Assembly (NCBI RefSeq): GCF_950295315.1
Contig: NC_080172.1
Location: 79,007,118-79,071,117, forward strand
Length of the DNA: 64,000 nucleotides
Origin: Erinaceus europaeus
Lineage: Eukaryota > Chordata > Mammalia > Eulipotyphla > Erinaceidae
Direction of reading: 5' to 3'
A program made the translations under genes and the position numbers. Positions 33,438 to 45,577 of the stretch are shown here, one piece after another. The notes beneath the pieces are model-generated. The model was not told where the DNA came from. It ran no database searches and saw only the letters and a program-made list of their open reading frames with translations. Each line of letters starts with the position of its first letter. Position 1 is the first letter of the stretch.

Positions 33438-33452
33438 GACTTTACTAATTTT
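33438..33452. repeat. target-site duplication of L1 D, right copy
   Basis: GACTTTACTAATTTT; see 29040-29054. Confidence 0.85.
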
Positions 33453-34007
33453 GCCTGATCCCTATAACTAGCATGCAGGTGGACTGAATGTATTCTAGGA
33501 AGATGGTGTCAGAATTGAGAATAGGACTAGAACACTTGATCAGGGCAGAAAGTAGCTCCTAAATATGGGAAAAGTATATAAATACCATTGACTGTAGGGT
33601 CATCATTCTGACCTAGGACCCAATTCTATCTATATTTAGCACATGACCCTGTGCTACCTCTGCATCCCTGCCAGTCTCAACTCTCATTCCATTGTCATAT
33701 CTAGGAACATTCTAGGATGCACTCATTTCAGGACCATTCCTTCTCTAGTGGCACAGTATGTTGACCCAGCCTCCCTTTCAGGGAGTGGGGCAGTTTCAAC
33801 CGTTATTCTTCTACATTGAGGGCAAGGTTCCTATTGAGGCCTACAAGAGGGTTCACTCTGTTGTTCCTGATGGAGATGACCAGTGATGTGGAGAGAGGGA
33901 TGTGTTAGAGATCTTGACCCATCATATCTATGTGGGAAGCCTAGGCTTCCCTTACTACGGTCCCAGATGAGGGGGTGGCCTGGTAGTGACCAAAAGGGAC
34001 ATCACAT
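33453..34007 (-). mobile_element. L1 E 3'UTR, 5' part
   Basis: The reverse complement of 23820-24380 in L1 F (AAATATGGGAAAAGTATATAAAT, CCTCTGCATCCCTG, GGCAAGGTTCC). It continues L1 E beyond the L1 D insertion. Its 5' limit is near the SINE at 34021 and is not clear. Confidence 0.8.
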
Positions 34008-34020
34008 AATGGGATTTTTT

Positions 34021-34345
34021 TTTTGTCTCCAAGGTTATTGCTGGGGCTTCATGCCTGCACTACAAATCCACTGTTCCTGGTGGCCATCTTTTTCCATTGC
34101 TGTTATTGTTACTGTTGTTGCTGGTGTTGTTGTTGGATAAAATAGAGAAAAACTGAGAGAGAAGGGGAAGATAGAGAGAGGGAAAGATAAGCACCACAGA
34201 CCTGTTTCACAGCTTGTTAAGTGACACCCCCCACACACACACACACACGTAGGTGTGGAGCCAAGGCCTCCAGCTAGGATCCTTGTGCCAGTCTTTGCAC
34301 TTCACACTATATGCAATTAACCCAGTGAGCTACCACTCAGCCCAC
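34021..34345 (-). mobile_element. tRNA-derived SINE, long form
   Basis: Reverse-oriented with the 3' module (CTCCAAGGTTATTGCTGGGGC to CTGGTGGCCATCTTTTT), AC repeat, and degenerate head. TSD AATGGGATTTTTT at 34008-34020 and 34346-34358 (perfect 13 bp). Confidence 0.9.
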
Positions 34346-34814
34346 AATGGGATTTTTTACTATACACAGGACATTACTAAATTTCAGAAGCATATACACA
34401 TAAAGTACCCATTCAAATTCTAATAGCTATTTATTTGTGACCTCCTGTTTTATAATCTTACGTTAAAGTTTCTAAATAATATGACAGCACATTTTAGACA
34501 CTTGAGTGTTTACAAATATTTTCAATTTAATTATCATCAATAAAATATACTTATGATATCAAATTGGCTTACTCATTTTCAGAGATGTACACACATATTT
34601 ATGTAACATTTATTATCTTTATCCCTACCTTTAAATTTTTGGTAATTTTCTTTTTCATTTAGGTGCAATTTAGATATGACTCATAAATATTTAGCCAGTC
34701 TACCTAGAAAATACCTTGATTAATATCCTGTTCTTCAAGGATTTGACACACTTAGCAAATTGATACCAATATTATTCTTAATTTATTATTTTTAGCTTGA
34801 AATTTAAATTAAAT

Positions 34815-35000
34815 GTAATTCTTTATTGAACTTTTTCAGATAGAAACAGAAAGAGAAAGAAGAAACAAGGAGAGGAGGGAATAGAGAATGGAAAGGATAC
34901 CACAGTACTAAGGTTTCCTCCTGTGCAGTGGGGGCCAGGCTCATATATGGGCTACATGCATGACATGGAAGGCACATTATTATCTCATTGTCTAGGTTAG
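34815..35000 (-). mobile_element. old SINE, second family
   Basis: TTTTTCAGATAGAAACAGAAAGAG, then ACCACAGTACTAAGGTTTCCTCCTGTGCAGTGGGGGCCAGGCTC. Same layout as 25785-25960, diverged. Confidence 0.55.
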
Positions 35001-35029
35001 GGATGTTGCAGGCTTTCAATTTTTCTTTT

Positions 35030-35457
35030 TTATGAGTAATTTAATATTCATTTACAAACTTATAAAATAATAGGGGTATAATTCCAGACTGTTCCCACCA
35101 CCAGAGCTCTGTATCCCCATTCCCTCCACTGGAAACCTCTTTAGTTCTCCGAAGGTCACAGATATGGTCTAAATTTCTATAAGTATCTACAGTTATATAT
35201 ATTTGCCCTTTTTTTTCCCCTGTGGTCCTGCCTCCTCTTCCTTTCGAAGTCACACCTACACCTATTACTACTACCAAATGTCCTTCCCCTTTTCCTTTTT
35301 TCTCTCTGGGTACTGATGGAATTGGAGTTCAGAGTCCTCTGGCCATCTCCTCCTAAGACTTCTCTGCAAGTATGAACCACAATTCTTTGGAGGGTACAGA
35401 AGGTGGGAGTTCTTAAAACATATCCCCTGGAAGTTTCCAGATGGAGCAAATGTGTCC
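35030..35457 (-). mobile_element. old L1 3'UTR
   Basis: Minus-strand L1 end of an older subfamily: GGGGTATAATTCCAGACTGTTCCCACCACC, GTGGTCCTGCCTCCTCTTCC, GGGTACAGAAGGTGGGAGTTC. A related copy is at 59577-59900. Confidence 0.8.
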
Positions 35458-35479
35458 ATAAGGTGAATTGAATTATATT

Positions 35480-35690
35480 AGTGGTGAGAGCAGTTCATTG
35501 TATCCTTATTATGTGACAGTAACCCTATATCAAAGAAAAAACTATTTTACAGATAAAGAGGCTAAATATCTTAGAAGTTATTTACTATGTTCACATTCTG
35601 CTACTGAGTGGAATATTCATGATCTGAACCTATAGTTTTGTAACTCAAGAGCCTATGTCCTTTCTTTACTGCATTGTTTCTCCATTATGC
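35480..35690 (+). repeat. MIR-type ancient repeat
   Basis: Order of motifs follows MIR: TTATTATGTGACAG, ACAGATAAAGAGGCTAAAT, CTGCTACTGAGTGG, TGATCTGAACC, CAAGAGCCTATGTCC. Diverged. Confidence 0.6.
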
Positions 35691-35959
35691 CTGAATTCTC
35701 TTTTCATTGATCATATTGTTCTCTTAATATCTCAACAGCCTATCTTATATTTCCTGTATAGATTACTAATATTTCCAGAACTAATTAAATTGGCAGAATA
35801 AATTCATTTATTAACTCTCTAAGTGGCTCATATAGATCACTGGGTGGTCATTAATGACATAACTATTAATATATGTTGCAAAGATGGCAGAAATGAATGA
35901 ATCAACTATGAGGTGGGGTCACAGACCAGAGTGTTCCCCAGACTTCCATGGTGACGAGA

Positions 35960-36145
35960 TCAAACCATTAAGTTTGTGGTGGTAAACATGAATTGAGACT
36001 CTGCTCTACAACTTAATTGGTGTGTAATATTTCACAACCCACTTAACCTCTCTCTTAACCTTTTTCTCATGTCTATTAAATAAAAATATAAGGATACTTA
36101 CATCATAGTGTTGTCAAGAAGATTAAATGAGATAATGCATATAAA
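35960..36145 (+). repeat. MIR-type ancient repeat
   Basis: GAGACTCTGCT, ACTTAACCTCTCTC, AAATATAAGGATACTTACATCATAG and AAGATTAAATGAGATAATGCAT follow the 3' half of MIR. Confidence 0.6.
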
Positions 36146-37171
36146 ATCAGATTATGTTCCTGAGAGAACTCTATAAATTTAAGACTGATTATTATTTTAT
36201 TAGAACACCACCAATAAATTCTTCTGATACTGAAACTACTTGGGGGAAGAAAGAAAGTATGCTGCATGTTGCTGTTCTATTATGTAAATCTTTTCACACT
36301 TGGACTCCTACATTGCTTTACAGTCTGGATCATGCTTAACTTTCTGTCTGCAACTTAACATCCTGCAAATGATTTATCACTTGCTCTACCATCTGTGTCT
36401 TCTGTTAAATCTAGGTTACAGTATAGTTCTTAGTATTTTGTGTCCTAGGAAGATTTCACTATATATTTTTTATCTTCTAATGGGCATATACGTCTTCAGT
36501 CTTCCTTTTATAATATTCTTCTATATCTCAGTATGAGTGAAAGGGAGTATATGAATTGATCAATAATAACAAATAAGCTTTTTGACTGTGACATATGCTG
36601 AGTACAATCAAGTCCCAGAGGGCAACACATACAGCATGGTAAAAGTCTGTCACAATATGTATGATTTATGTATGTAAATACTAGGTCATAATCAATCTTC
36701 ATTTGAAGAAAATCACATATTTATAAAACAAAATAATTCAGCATTTAACATTACTTCTGCTATCGGCATTGTCATTTAAAGCTATTGTACTTTATGGCAG
36801 AATTAGAATAATCAATTATGGCACTTACCAAAAAAAAAATCATACTGGAAAAGCAAAATAAGATAGAGATAAAACAGGGCAGTTTTTTAAAATGACAATT
36901 TCTTCATTCCCAGTAAAATATACAGTGAACAGTAATTAAGAGGACAATTTTATGGCCAGTAGATAATATTTGGTGCGTCCATTTCCCAGGGGATATATAC
37001 ATAGCTGAAATACACAAAAATATCTCCATGTATTTTAATTAGTATGATTTGGTAGTATTCATTATAATAAATCACTTCAGCTATAATGTTAAAACAAAGA
37101 TGTAGCACACAAAACAAAATTGAACAAAGGTTCAAATGGGATATTATTAAAATGTCAAAGTGAGTCAGCAG
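36146..37171. other. no recognised feature
   Basis: Unique-looking AT-rich DNA; short open frames only. Confidence 0.4.
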
Positions 37172-37345
37172 ATGGGGTTTGTATGGCTCAGTGGATTAGT
37201 CACCAGGCCCCATTACCTTGGGGACTCTAGTGAAATCCAGTCTCAGTAGAATGATCAGAAAGTAAAAATAAAGGGTATGTGCAAAAGCAAATAAATCATT
37301 TCATCTGTATCCCCAGCTAAAACACAGAGGTGACTTTTAAATTTT
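37172..37345 (+). mobile_element. old tRNA-derived SINE
   Basis: A-box-like TATGGCTCAGTGGATTAGTC followed by AGGCCCCATTACCTTGGGGACTC; the remainder is decayed. Confidence 0.5.
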
Positions 37346-39734
37346 TTTTCCCCTTTAATCACACTACATCATTACAGTACTGCTACATTTGTTTGTATCA
37401 GAGTTTTTTTTTTTTTCTTCTTCTAAGGCTTCCTGTAAGGTTGTATAAATGGAAATAGAGATTAGAAACTATGCATATTTGTCATGCTCTTCACATAACA
37501 GAGTCTGTGCATGCAGTGGCTGGATGAAAGCATGCTCTCTCCTTAATGGAACATCAGCACAATGTACAAGTGAGTGGGGAGGCACCACTCAAAAGCAGTG
37601 GCTTTGTAACAATTCCATAAAGAAGAAATTAATTTTTTTTTTACTGTCTTTCATCCTGGTCAGCTCCCTAAAGCAATTACTAGTACCTACTCTTTTTAGA
37701 CACAAATTGAAATGTAGCCATTTACATTTCCTCCGAATTTTGACAAATCACTTTGACTTTTATTGCGGCTCTACAGTTTAACACACATCAAACTTCACAA
37801 TCTGTACTGGCAAGTTAAGATTTAGAACACGAATACACATCCTGCAGGAAAAAAAAAATAATAATATGGGTAGAAAGTCCTTTCTTAGATTAAATAAAAG
37901 CATTGCTGGGTATTTTGTGATGAAATGAAAGTAATTGAACGTTACATACTAGAGTTTGTGAAGTATACCTACTGGATGATTTTTTGGTAAGAACTCAGAA
38001 CTGTATGGGTTATACTCTACTACATAAAATAAACACTTGCCGAATGCAGAGTCTCCCAAATAAGTAGCTCTCAAGACAACAGCTGCGATGTTTTTATGAA
38101 GTTATCCTTGCCCTACAGACAGGAGTCAAAGCAAGCTAAAAGAGTAAGATATGACACTCCATACTGATCAGAGTATAGTGCTGATTTTTTGGTAGCATAA
38201 ATAAGTACCAGATTCTATTAAAATTTAGTCTACCCTTTGAACCCACTAGTGCCAAATACATATATGATGTTTGTATGTATATGTGTTTCTAATTTTCAAT
38301 ATATATGACTATTTATAAGCAAAAACATTTTGAAAATAGAAGTCTCTTATTATTACACCATATCAAATATACTATGAATTGTTTTTCTCACTCAAAGACT
38401 GCTAAGAATCTACAAGAACCCATAGCCCAAGGGACTCAAACATGCCTGGTGAAAATTGGAAATCAATAGGAGTCTATAATAACAAGAAAACAGCATTATT
38501 TTCATTGAAGTAAAAGATGATACCCATTGCAGACTTTGTAGAGAACTGTTGCACACAGGCCAAATAATGACCCTCTTCTGCAGTTTTTCTTAACTGTTAT
38601 TCCTAGGCTGGACACATTTGGTTGTTATATATAAAAAGAAAAGCAAATTATGAAATTAAATGAAAAATTTTTGTACTAAACTTGTGCTAACTTTATATTA
38701 AATATTTTTCTAAATTTATTAGGAATGTAATTCATCATCTGAATTTTGCATCTTTGTTCATTTGTACTCCTTGGACCAAAAGTGCAAATTTTCACAGACA
38801 TTCTTCATTTGAAATATTTAGCAAATACATTCCATTCTGGCTGACGGTAAACTCCATTTCCAATACAAATCTGTAATTTAGTCTCCAGGGTGATTTGGTC
38901 CCACCCCTTGCTTAAGCAAAATCTACCAATTCAACTTAAAAATGAACATTGCTATCCACTAGTGGCCAAGCTAAACCAAACATTTAATTTCATTGCAAAT
39001 GCCTATTTTTTTCCCAGTTGAAATTACAAAAGTCTTTTTTTTCCTGTTGCTCTTGATCTTAAGCCTATTACAAGATGTGTCCAATTCAGAGCTGTCCTTG
39101 AGCTTTCTAGCTAAGACAGACACAGTTCAGCCATACAAATGTATACTCATTATGAAAGACATGAATGCATCTATCCAGAGAAAGGCAGGTTCTGTACTCA
39201 ATGACAGCCTCGCTCAAACAAACACAGAAAGAGATGTCACTCCAGACTGCAGTGCCTTCAAAAGATTTGCAAAATGTAAAGCAAAGTTAGCTTCAAAATA
39301 TTCATGACTAGCCTGTCAATTTTTAAGCAAAGGGGGATGCCTGGGTTTGATGGGTGCCTAGGTCATTTCTCATTTCTCAAAAGACAATGCCTAGCCAAAT
39401 GCCAATATGTTTCTAACACTTTTGAAAACATATTATAGGGTAGGGTACCAATTTATTAGTGTATATATAAATGTTGTCCATGTGGTATCACAAATATATA
39501 TTTCAAATTGAAGACATTTTTGAAGTGGGGGGGTTATAGCTTGAAAATTCTACAAATCAACATTAATAGTTTTCAGAGAAATTGATAACTTTCTTTCTGA
39601 ATGGGAAGTAAGTTACTAGTTACCAACGTTCTGTAGCCCATAAAATTCAGAGGCAATGATTTTTTTCTACAAATTATCATTTTTTAAAAAAAAAAGATTG
39701 CTTTGCCATAAGAGAAAGAAACAAAAACACAGAT
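37346..39734. other. no recognised feature
   Basis: Long stretch free of young repeats. A 104-codon frame at 38993-39307 begins with a hydrophobic segment (VFFFLLLLILSLL) but has no family resemblance and no gene context; probably accidental. Confidence 0.4.
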
Positions 39735-39840
39735 ACTCTTAAAATGATACTGAGGAGTGAGCCTAATATTCTTTGAGCCTCAAACATGCAAGTCCTTTCC
39801 TATACCACAGAGAAATCTCTCTAGTCTTCAAATTGACCTC
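39735..39840 (-). mobile_element. old SINE remnant
   Basis: GAGGAGTGAGCCTAATATTCTTTGAGCCTCAAACATGCAAGTCC resembles the reverse of a tRNA-derived SINE head. Weak. Confidence 0.4.
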
Positions 39841-40204
39841 TTTTTGTTTGTTTGTTTTTTTCAATGTTCAGAGGGGTTGTTTGTTTGTTTGTTATTAGGC
39901 TGATATAATTTGTTGAAAAAGAAAAAAACTGAGATTTGGAAAGTGACCTGAGATAAATATCTTCCATGCCTAAGACCCTACATCCTATACCTGGCAACAC
40001 ATGGGAGCACCAATGGCAGAGATAAGAACTCCATGAATGGTCTGTGTTGATTTGGTATTTCTCCCTCCCCAAATTTTCTCTTTTACTCTGCTTCTGTCTC
40101 TCATAAAAATATAAAAATAAAATAAAATAAAAAATTGGTCTGGAGAGATCATCTTAAGGTGTGAAAAGATCTTGGACTTGATCCTGGGCAGCATATTAAA
40201 GAAG

Positions 40205-40480
40205 AGGGGCAGGTAGTGGCACACCTGGTTGAGCACACATGTTACAGTGTGCAAGGACTCAAGGTTCAAGCCCCCAGTCCCCATCTTCAAGAGAAAAGCT
40301 TTGAGAGTTCTGAAGCAGCACTACAGGTCTCTCTCTCTCTCTCTGTATCTCTGTCTCTCTCTGTTTCTCTCTCTCTCTTTCTCTCTCTCTCTCTTTCTCC
40401 TTCCCTCCCTTCCTCCCTCCCTCCTTCTCTGTCATCCCCTCAGTTTTTGGCTGTCTCTATCCAAAACATAAAGATAATTT
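40205..40480 (+). mobile_element. tRNA-derived SINE, older subfamily
   Basis: Head GGGGCAGGTAGTGGCACACCTGGTTGAGCACA (A-box-like), B-box-like GGTTCAAGCCCCC, then CTACAGGTCTCTCTC and a long CT tract (40327-40432). A second copy with a similar head is at 47436. Confidence 0.8.
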
Positions 40481-40495
40481 TTTTTAATTATGGAA

Positions 40496-40563
40496 GAAGA
40501 AGAATAGGAGAAGGAAGAGGAGGGGAGGGAGAGAGGGAGGGGGAAATGGAAATGATGAGAAAA
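40496..40563 (+). repeat. polypurine tract
   Basis: GAAGAAGAAGAATAGGAG then GGAGGGGAGGGAGAGAGG: nearly pure purine over about 68 bases, next to the SINE tail. Confidence 0.8.
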
Positions 40564-40564
40564 T

Positions 40565-41464
40565 GCTCACTTGAAGTATAAATGAAATAGTAAAAGGCCT
40601 AGTATAATTCTGCACATAGACATTATAGTTAATAAACATTTGGGTTTTCTTTAAGTAATCAGAATTTTTCATAGAGTTTAATATATATCCCATCATTCAG
40701 CATTTGGATTTACCATGATACTTCCTTTAGAGAAAGATGCTTGTCCCTTTTACAAAATTAGGTATATTTTCTTAAGTGTGCAAATTCTACAACCTCAGGC
40801 TAGTTCTGGGTATAGGGAAAAAATATGATTTGGTATGAACCCAAGAACTACCCTCATAAGACTTTCAGAACTGACTTGAGTTGCACTTCTGGGTTTGCTG
40901 TATTTCCTAACAAGAATTCTTTCTTAATTCATCCCAATAATATTGTCTTTCTTAACACAGCACTGAGCCTTCTTTGGCTTTTACTTTCATTCACAAGTGG
41001 AAGTAGGAGTGGGGGCTGAGAAGTTTCAACCTTATAATTTTAGGCATTTTGGAATGTCCCTAATCTGCTCCACAGTATCAGAATTTTAGTGCTTCTACAT
41101 TTTTTCCCCATAAGTTTTTATGATACTATCATACCTGCTTGATTTTTTTAACAGAAGATGACAGATAAAATTTACCAATAAACATGGCATTATATTTATT
41201 TTATATTCAAAAAACTAGCTGTATTGAACAATGCAGAGTTTTCTACTAAATAACAGTATTTTGTATACATAATGTAGAAATGAAAAATGAGATAACAGGC
41301 CCTGATAAGGGCAGATTGTATACTCTAGTGCTGTATGCTGATTTGTGCCTTGAATGTGTAATTCTTAGATTGTAATCCATTTACCATCTTTCTGTGACTC
41401 ACCTCAATGAGATTCATTTTCTTGTCGGGCTCCTTGCTGCTCACAGGTAGTCTAATATGCCCTT
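40565..41464. other. no recognised feature
   Basis: Unique-looking sequence, no coding or repeat signal recognised. Confidence 0.4.
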
Positions 41465-41476
41465 CATTCTGAATTT

Positions 41477-41674
41477 TTATTTATTTATTTATTTTAAAAA
41501 GGAGACATTAACAAAACTAGAGGATAGGAGAGGTACAACTCCACACAATTCCCACTACCAGATCTCTGTATCCCATCCCTTCCCCTGATAGCTTTCCCAT
41601 TCTTTATCCCTCTGGGAATATGGACCCAGAGTCATTGTGGGTTGCAGAAGGTGGAAGGTCTGGCTTCTGTAATT
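41477..41674 (-). mobile_element. 5'-truncated L1 3'UTR
   Basis: About 200 bases of minus-strand L1 end with an A-rich tail. CATTCTGAATTT (41465-41476) and CATCCTGAATTT (41675-41686) are its TSD with one mismatch. Confidence 0.9.
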
Positions 41675-41798
41675 CATCCTGAATTTGTACCTCTGTTTCT
41701 CAGTTTTCACCAGATGCCATTTCCTTTCTGGTTTGCTTTACTAGTGACCCATCTTTATCTTGTTGGTGGCATATAAAAGAAGGAAGTCCTCGTGGACA

Positions 41799-42300
41799 TT
41801 TTTTATTAGTGATTTAATAATGATTAACAAGATTTTAAAACAATGGGTACAATTCCACACAGTTCCCACCACCAGAGTTCCTTGTCCCATCCCCTCCTTT
41901 GGAAGCTTCCCTACTTTTTATTCCTCTCTGGGAGTATGGGCCAAAATGCCCCCATGGGGTGCAGAAAGTGGAAAGTCTGGCTTCTGTAATTGCTTTTCCA
42001 TTGGGCATGGATGTTGGCAGGTCAATCCATGTCCCGTGGAAACTAGCCTGTTTCTATCTTTCCCTGGTGGGATACACTCTCGGGAGGGGAGGTTCTGGGA
42101 TACACTGGTAAGGTTATCTTCCCAGGGAGGTCGGGATGGTGTCATAGTAGTGTTTGCAACTTGGTGGCTGAAAAGTGATAAGATATAAAGCAGGACAAAT
42201 TGTTTAATAAACAAGAATCTAACGGCAAGAATAGAGCAGATGGGACTAAAGTGTGGGAAAAAGCTAAGAAGTCTATTTTAGGTATGTTTCTACTATGGAC
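41799..42300 (-). mobile_element. old L1 3'UTR
   Basis: Diverged minus-strand L1 end (GGGTACAATTCCACACAGTTCCC, GGAAGCAGACA-type region, ending near AAGTCTATTTTAGGTATG), same subfamily as L1 E. Confidence 0.85.
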
Positions 42301-42346
42301 ATAGAAGGAAAAGACAGGGGTGTAAGGAGGATTGCTTGAGTGCACG

Positions 42347-42530
42347 ACTGGCAAAATAGCTCAGCTGGGAGAGCACCTGCTTGACCAAGCAGGAAACTTT
42401 GTTTCTAACCTCTGGTATACCACACAGGAGTACTAAGGCACATTGGTGCTATGTGCTCTTTCTCTCTGAAAAAGTAGGGGCAAAGAGGTGGAGAGCCCAT
42501 GGGGGGTAAAAAAGTTAAATCAGAAACTAA
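42347..42530 (+). mobile_element. tRNA-derived SINE with well-kept A box
   Basis: GGCAAAATAGCTCAGCTGGGAGAGCACC has an almost canonical A box (TAGCTCAGCTGGGAGAGC). The B-box part (GTTTCTAACCTC) is degenerate and no tRNA cloverleaf is completed, so a SINE head is more likely than a tRNA gene. Confidence 0.6.
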
Positions 42531-42591
42531 GAAGTAAGTAACCCAAGGAGGCTCCCCAGAGTCCTGGAGTCCCAGAGCCCCCAAGCCCCAA

Positions 42592-42625
42592 GGCTTACAG
42601 CTGTTCTATTGAACAGCTGTAAGCC
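42592..42625. repeat. perfect 15-bp inverted repeat (hairpin)
   Basis: GGCTTACAGCTGTTC, loop TATT, then GAACAGCTGTAAGCC. Each arm contains the E-box CAGCTG. No T run follows, so a terminator role is not suggested. Confidence 0.9.
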
Positions 42626-44579
42626 CTAACCTCCCTTGCCTACTCAAGAACAAGTGCTTGACTAAGGGTATTCCCTTCCCTGATATTTTATCACTCCTTC
42701 TTCTCAGCCACTGCTGCCTTCTCCAGAGGGTGGATGTGAGCTGCTCAGATGAACCAAGTAAGGATAGACCTAAAGGTATCTAGTAGAAAGGGTAAGTGAG
42801 AAGCAACCTTGGCAGTGATCTCCAGATGGTGCCTGAGAGTGCAGGGTTTTGACATATGCCTTAATGATCAGGATGAGCAGACTGGAGTTAATAGTGTGGG
42901 GGGTGAGAGGTGAAGAAGGAGTGTTTGTGGGGGTTAGGTGAGGGGGTGGGGGAAGGGTCTTTCCTGACTGCTGGTAAATACAAAAAATAAAAATAAATAA
43001 ACAGTGAGAGCCTAGGAAAGTGTCTCAGAGGATACAGCCCTTAACCTTACCAAGAGTGAGGCCTTGGGTTCTATTCACTGAACTCCTCCTCCCTCACCCC
43101 CACATTCAGTTGACCATTTCTTTTTCTCAGTCCTCTGTATTAGTCTCTGAGTTTCTGAAGCTCCTAGCTCATGAGAAAACTGAGCTCCTAAGGACTCTGG
43201 CTTCCTCTTCTCTCTCAGGATCCCCTCTGTCCATGCTGCATTTATGCTTTGACCTAGTCTGGAATTTTTCTAAACCCCTTAGTCCTGGTTGAAGGGTTTC
43301 TCAGGAAGTGTTTGCAAGTCAGTGCTCCCGAAATCCCTGGCCATCAATGAGACTCCAGGCTTAATGCTACTCACCTTTATAGATAAAGGACCTCATGGCC
43401 CATTCTGATGCCTTTGCCCTGGATACCCAGTTTGCCATCACCCCTTAACAAGTCCTCATCCTCTGTTTTGCTTATGTTGCTTTTCTGCCCCTGCCAGTCC
43501 CTCTATTCCCACCCAGTTGGGTGCCAGGAACTTGCAACTCTATTACACTCTGTGTTTTTTTTCTCAACAACATCCCACCATACAGGTTACCATGGGAGAG
43601 GGGTGGTCAATATTTTAGACAGAGTGCTGTGTTGCAGAGACCCAATCTAGACTTCTGTCTCTGTGTGTAAATTCTATAGATCATGAAGGGAAAAAAAAAT
43701 CACTTAAGATTGAACTTTCTATTTGGCCAGCAAACTAGGACTTTGAAATAGAAATTAAACAGATTGTCTAAAGATATAGTTATATTATGTATTATTATAC
43801 AATATCTACATGATATTTCTTGCTCATCTGTATTTGAGGATAGAGAGTGGAGACTCAAGTTCATTACAAAAGACTTTTTTCACATTCAAAGATAAGTTCT
43901 AAGGGAGAGGAATATATTTGTCTTATGCACAGTTAATTAATAACGGTTAAATAAATGAGTGACTGTATCAACACATTAGCACAAGTTTCATTATTAAGTT
44001 GGATAACTATTATTCAGCATAAGGCACAGAGTAAGAACAAATAAGTTTTGAGGTCATAAAAGAATATTTCTATAAGAGTCAAATTGCATCCCTTGTTCTC
44101 TTAACACAGAGAACTGAGGAAGAAGCAGTCTACTTGTTTAAATGTGGTGTTAGCTATAAAGGTGGCATTGGTAGGAGACATTTGCCAAAGACATACTTAT
44201 TCTGATTCTTATCAAATGATAATACAAAGAAGTATTAGAAACATAATGATAGTAGATCTATGAAGTTCAGAATTTCTATCTCTTCTTCATTTGAGTTCAA
44301 ATATGAGTGGGAAATATCCAACATCTATCTGGAATCTAGATGAATAGCTGTTGGCCAGTAAAGCCAGTAAGGGGAATCTACAAAACAATGTATATGAAAA
44401 TATATTTTGACTTTTTCCTTTTCTTGTTACCCAGCCCTGATGAGGCTTGCTACAAAGCTTTTCTTTAAAAGCAATATCAGCATTTTTACAACTGCTCTGA
44501 CAACTAAGACAGTGACTTTTCAGAACATGTATTGAAGATCATTGACACATCCAAAATAATCTTTCAGAGCTAATGAATA
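42626..44579. other. mostly unassigned; one SINE-like stretch
   Basis: 42900-42960 is G-rich. 43005-43090 (GAAAGTGTCTCAGAGGATACAGCCC, GGCCTTGGGTTC) may be an old SINE head. 43140-43520 has balanced base composition and a 90-codon frame (43020-43292) without recognisable domain. From 43650 on it is AT-rich and unique-looking. Confidence 0.35.
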
Positions 44580-44689
44580 AGGCCAGGGAGTTAGAACAGA
44601 GGAAGCATATCACATCTCATGTCTGAAGCCCTAAGAGTCTCAGCTTAATACTTGGAGCCACTATATGCTAGAGCTGAGCAGTGCTTTGG

Positions 44690-44735
<46 letters not shown>

Positions 44736-44760
44736 TATGAAATAAATAAATAAATAAATC
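44580..44760 (+). mobile_element. old SINE with (TC)n and AAATAAAT tail
   Basis: AGGGAGTTAGAACAGAGGAAGC, AGCCCTAAGAGTCTCAG, AGAGCTGAGCAGTGCTTTGG; then (CT)n at 44693-44735 and (AAAT)n. Confidence 0.7.
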
Positions 44761-45577
44761 TTTTTAAGTTATTTTTAATCTGACCCCAAATCCACATAGT
44801 ATGGATGTTTCTCTTTCTTTCCACACAATACGCATTCCTCCATTCTTTGCCCAACCCCTTCCTGGGAAGCTCACCAATGTCTTTATTTTTATGAAAGAAG
44901 AACAAATGATCAAATTAATCCACAAGACAAGGTACAGCTTGCAATGAAGTATAATTAAAAGGTGCCACATATTTACCAACTGGCACACCTGTAGCTTAGC
45001 ATATGGGACTAGAAAAACCCTTCACTCTGCTGAAAGAATCCAGCCACCTGCTGAGAAAGCTTTGTCAGTCTGACAGCGCCTGACTTAATTACTTCAAATC
45101 TAAAATAATTAATAACTTCCACATTTTCCAACAGGAAAGCTCTTAATACTGTTCAATAAAATAATTCATAGCATGCATAACTTGATGCAGCTAGAAGCTT
45201 TTTTATTTTTTCCTCCTGTAACTTTGGGTAAGTAATTCACTGCATATTTGAAATGATGTTTTCTTGCTGAGCCTCCCACAGGAATATGAGTTCAGATCAT
45301 CACAATTCTTTCAACAAACCCAGTCTTCCTCAAATGCACTAGGGAGAGCCTTACTTTCCCATCCTCCTCCCCCTTACTAATCCTTCTGAGTCATGGACTT
45401 CATTGTAAATGGTCTGCAGAGAATTGTAGTCTCAAAGTCTAAATATCTGCTTAAAGTAAGTGTAGGAAGAGGCTGTGTGGGGAGATAGTTGAATGACAGA
45501 AAAATTACTAAGAAAAGGAAATCAAGATAGACAAGAAAAAATAATCATAATAATGAAATAGCAAAGAAGGATGAGTA
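44761..45577. other. no recognised feature
   Basis: Unique-looking AT-rich DNA. Confidence 0.4.

Noticed and set aside
38993..39307. 104-codon frame with a hydrophobic start resembling a signal peptide
   Set aside because: No family resemblance, no splice or promoter context, and the leading hydrophobic part comes from a T-rich stretch.
40327..40432. Repeat array resembling CRISPR or a satellite
   Set aside because: It is a CT-rich simple tract within a SINE, with no unit-spacer structure. No CRISPR, operon or other prokaryotic feature is present anywhere in the window.
42347..42425. Possible tRNA gene
   Set aside because: A good A box, but no acceptor stem pairing and a broken B box; a SINE head explains it.
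43020..43292. Possible exon or processed pseudogene (balanced composition)
   Set aside because: No protein family recognised, no A tail or TSD, and no consistent splice pair could be defined.
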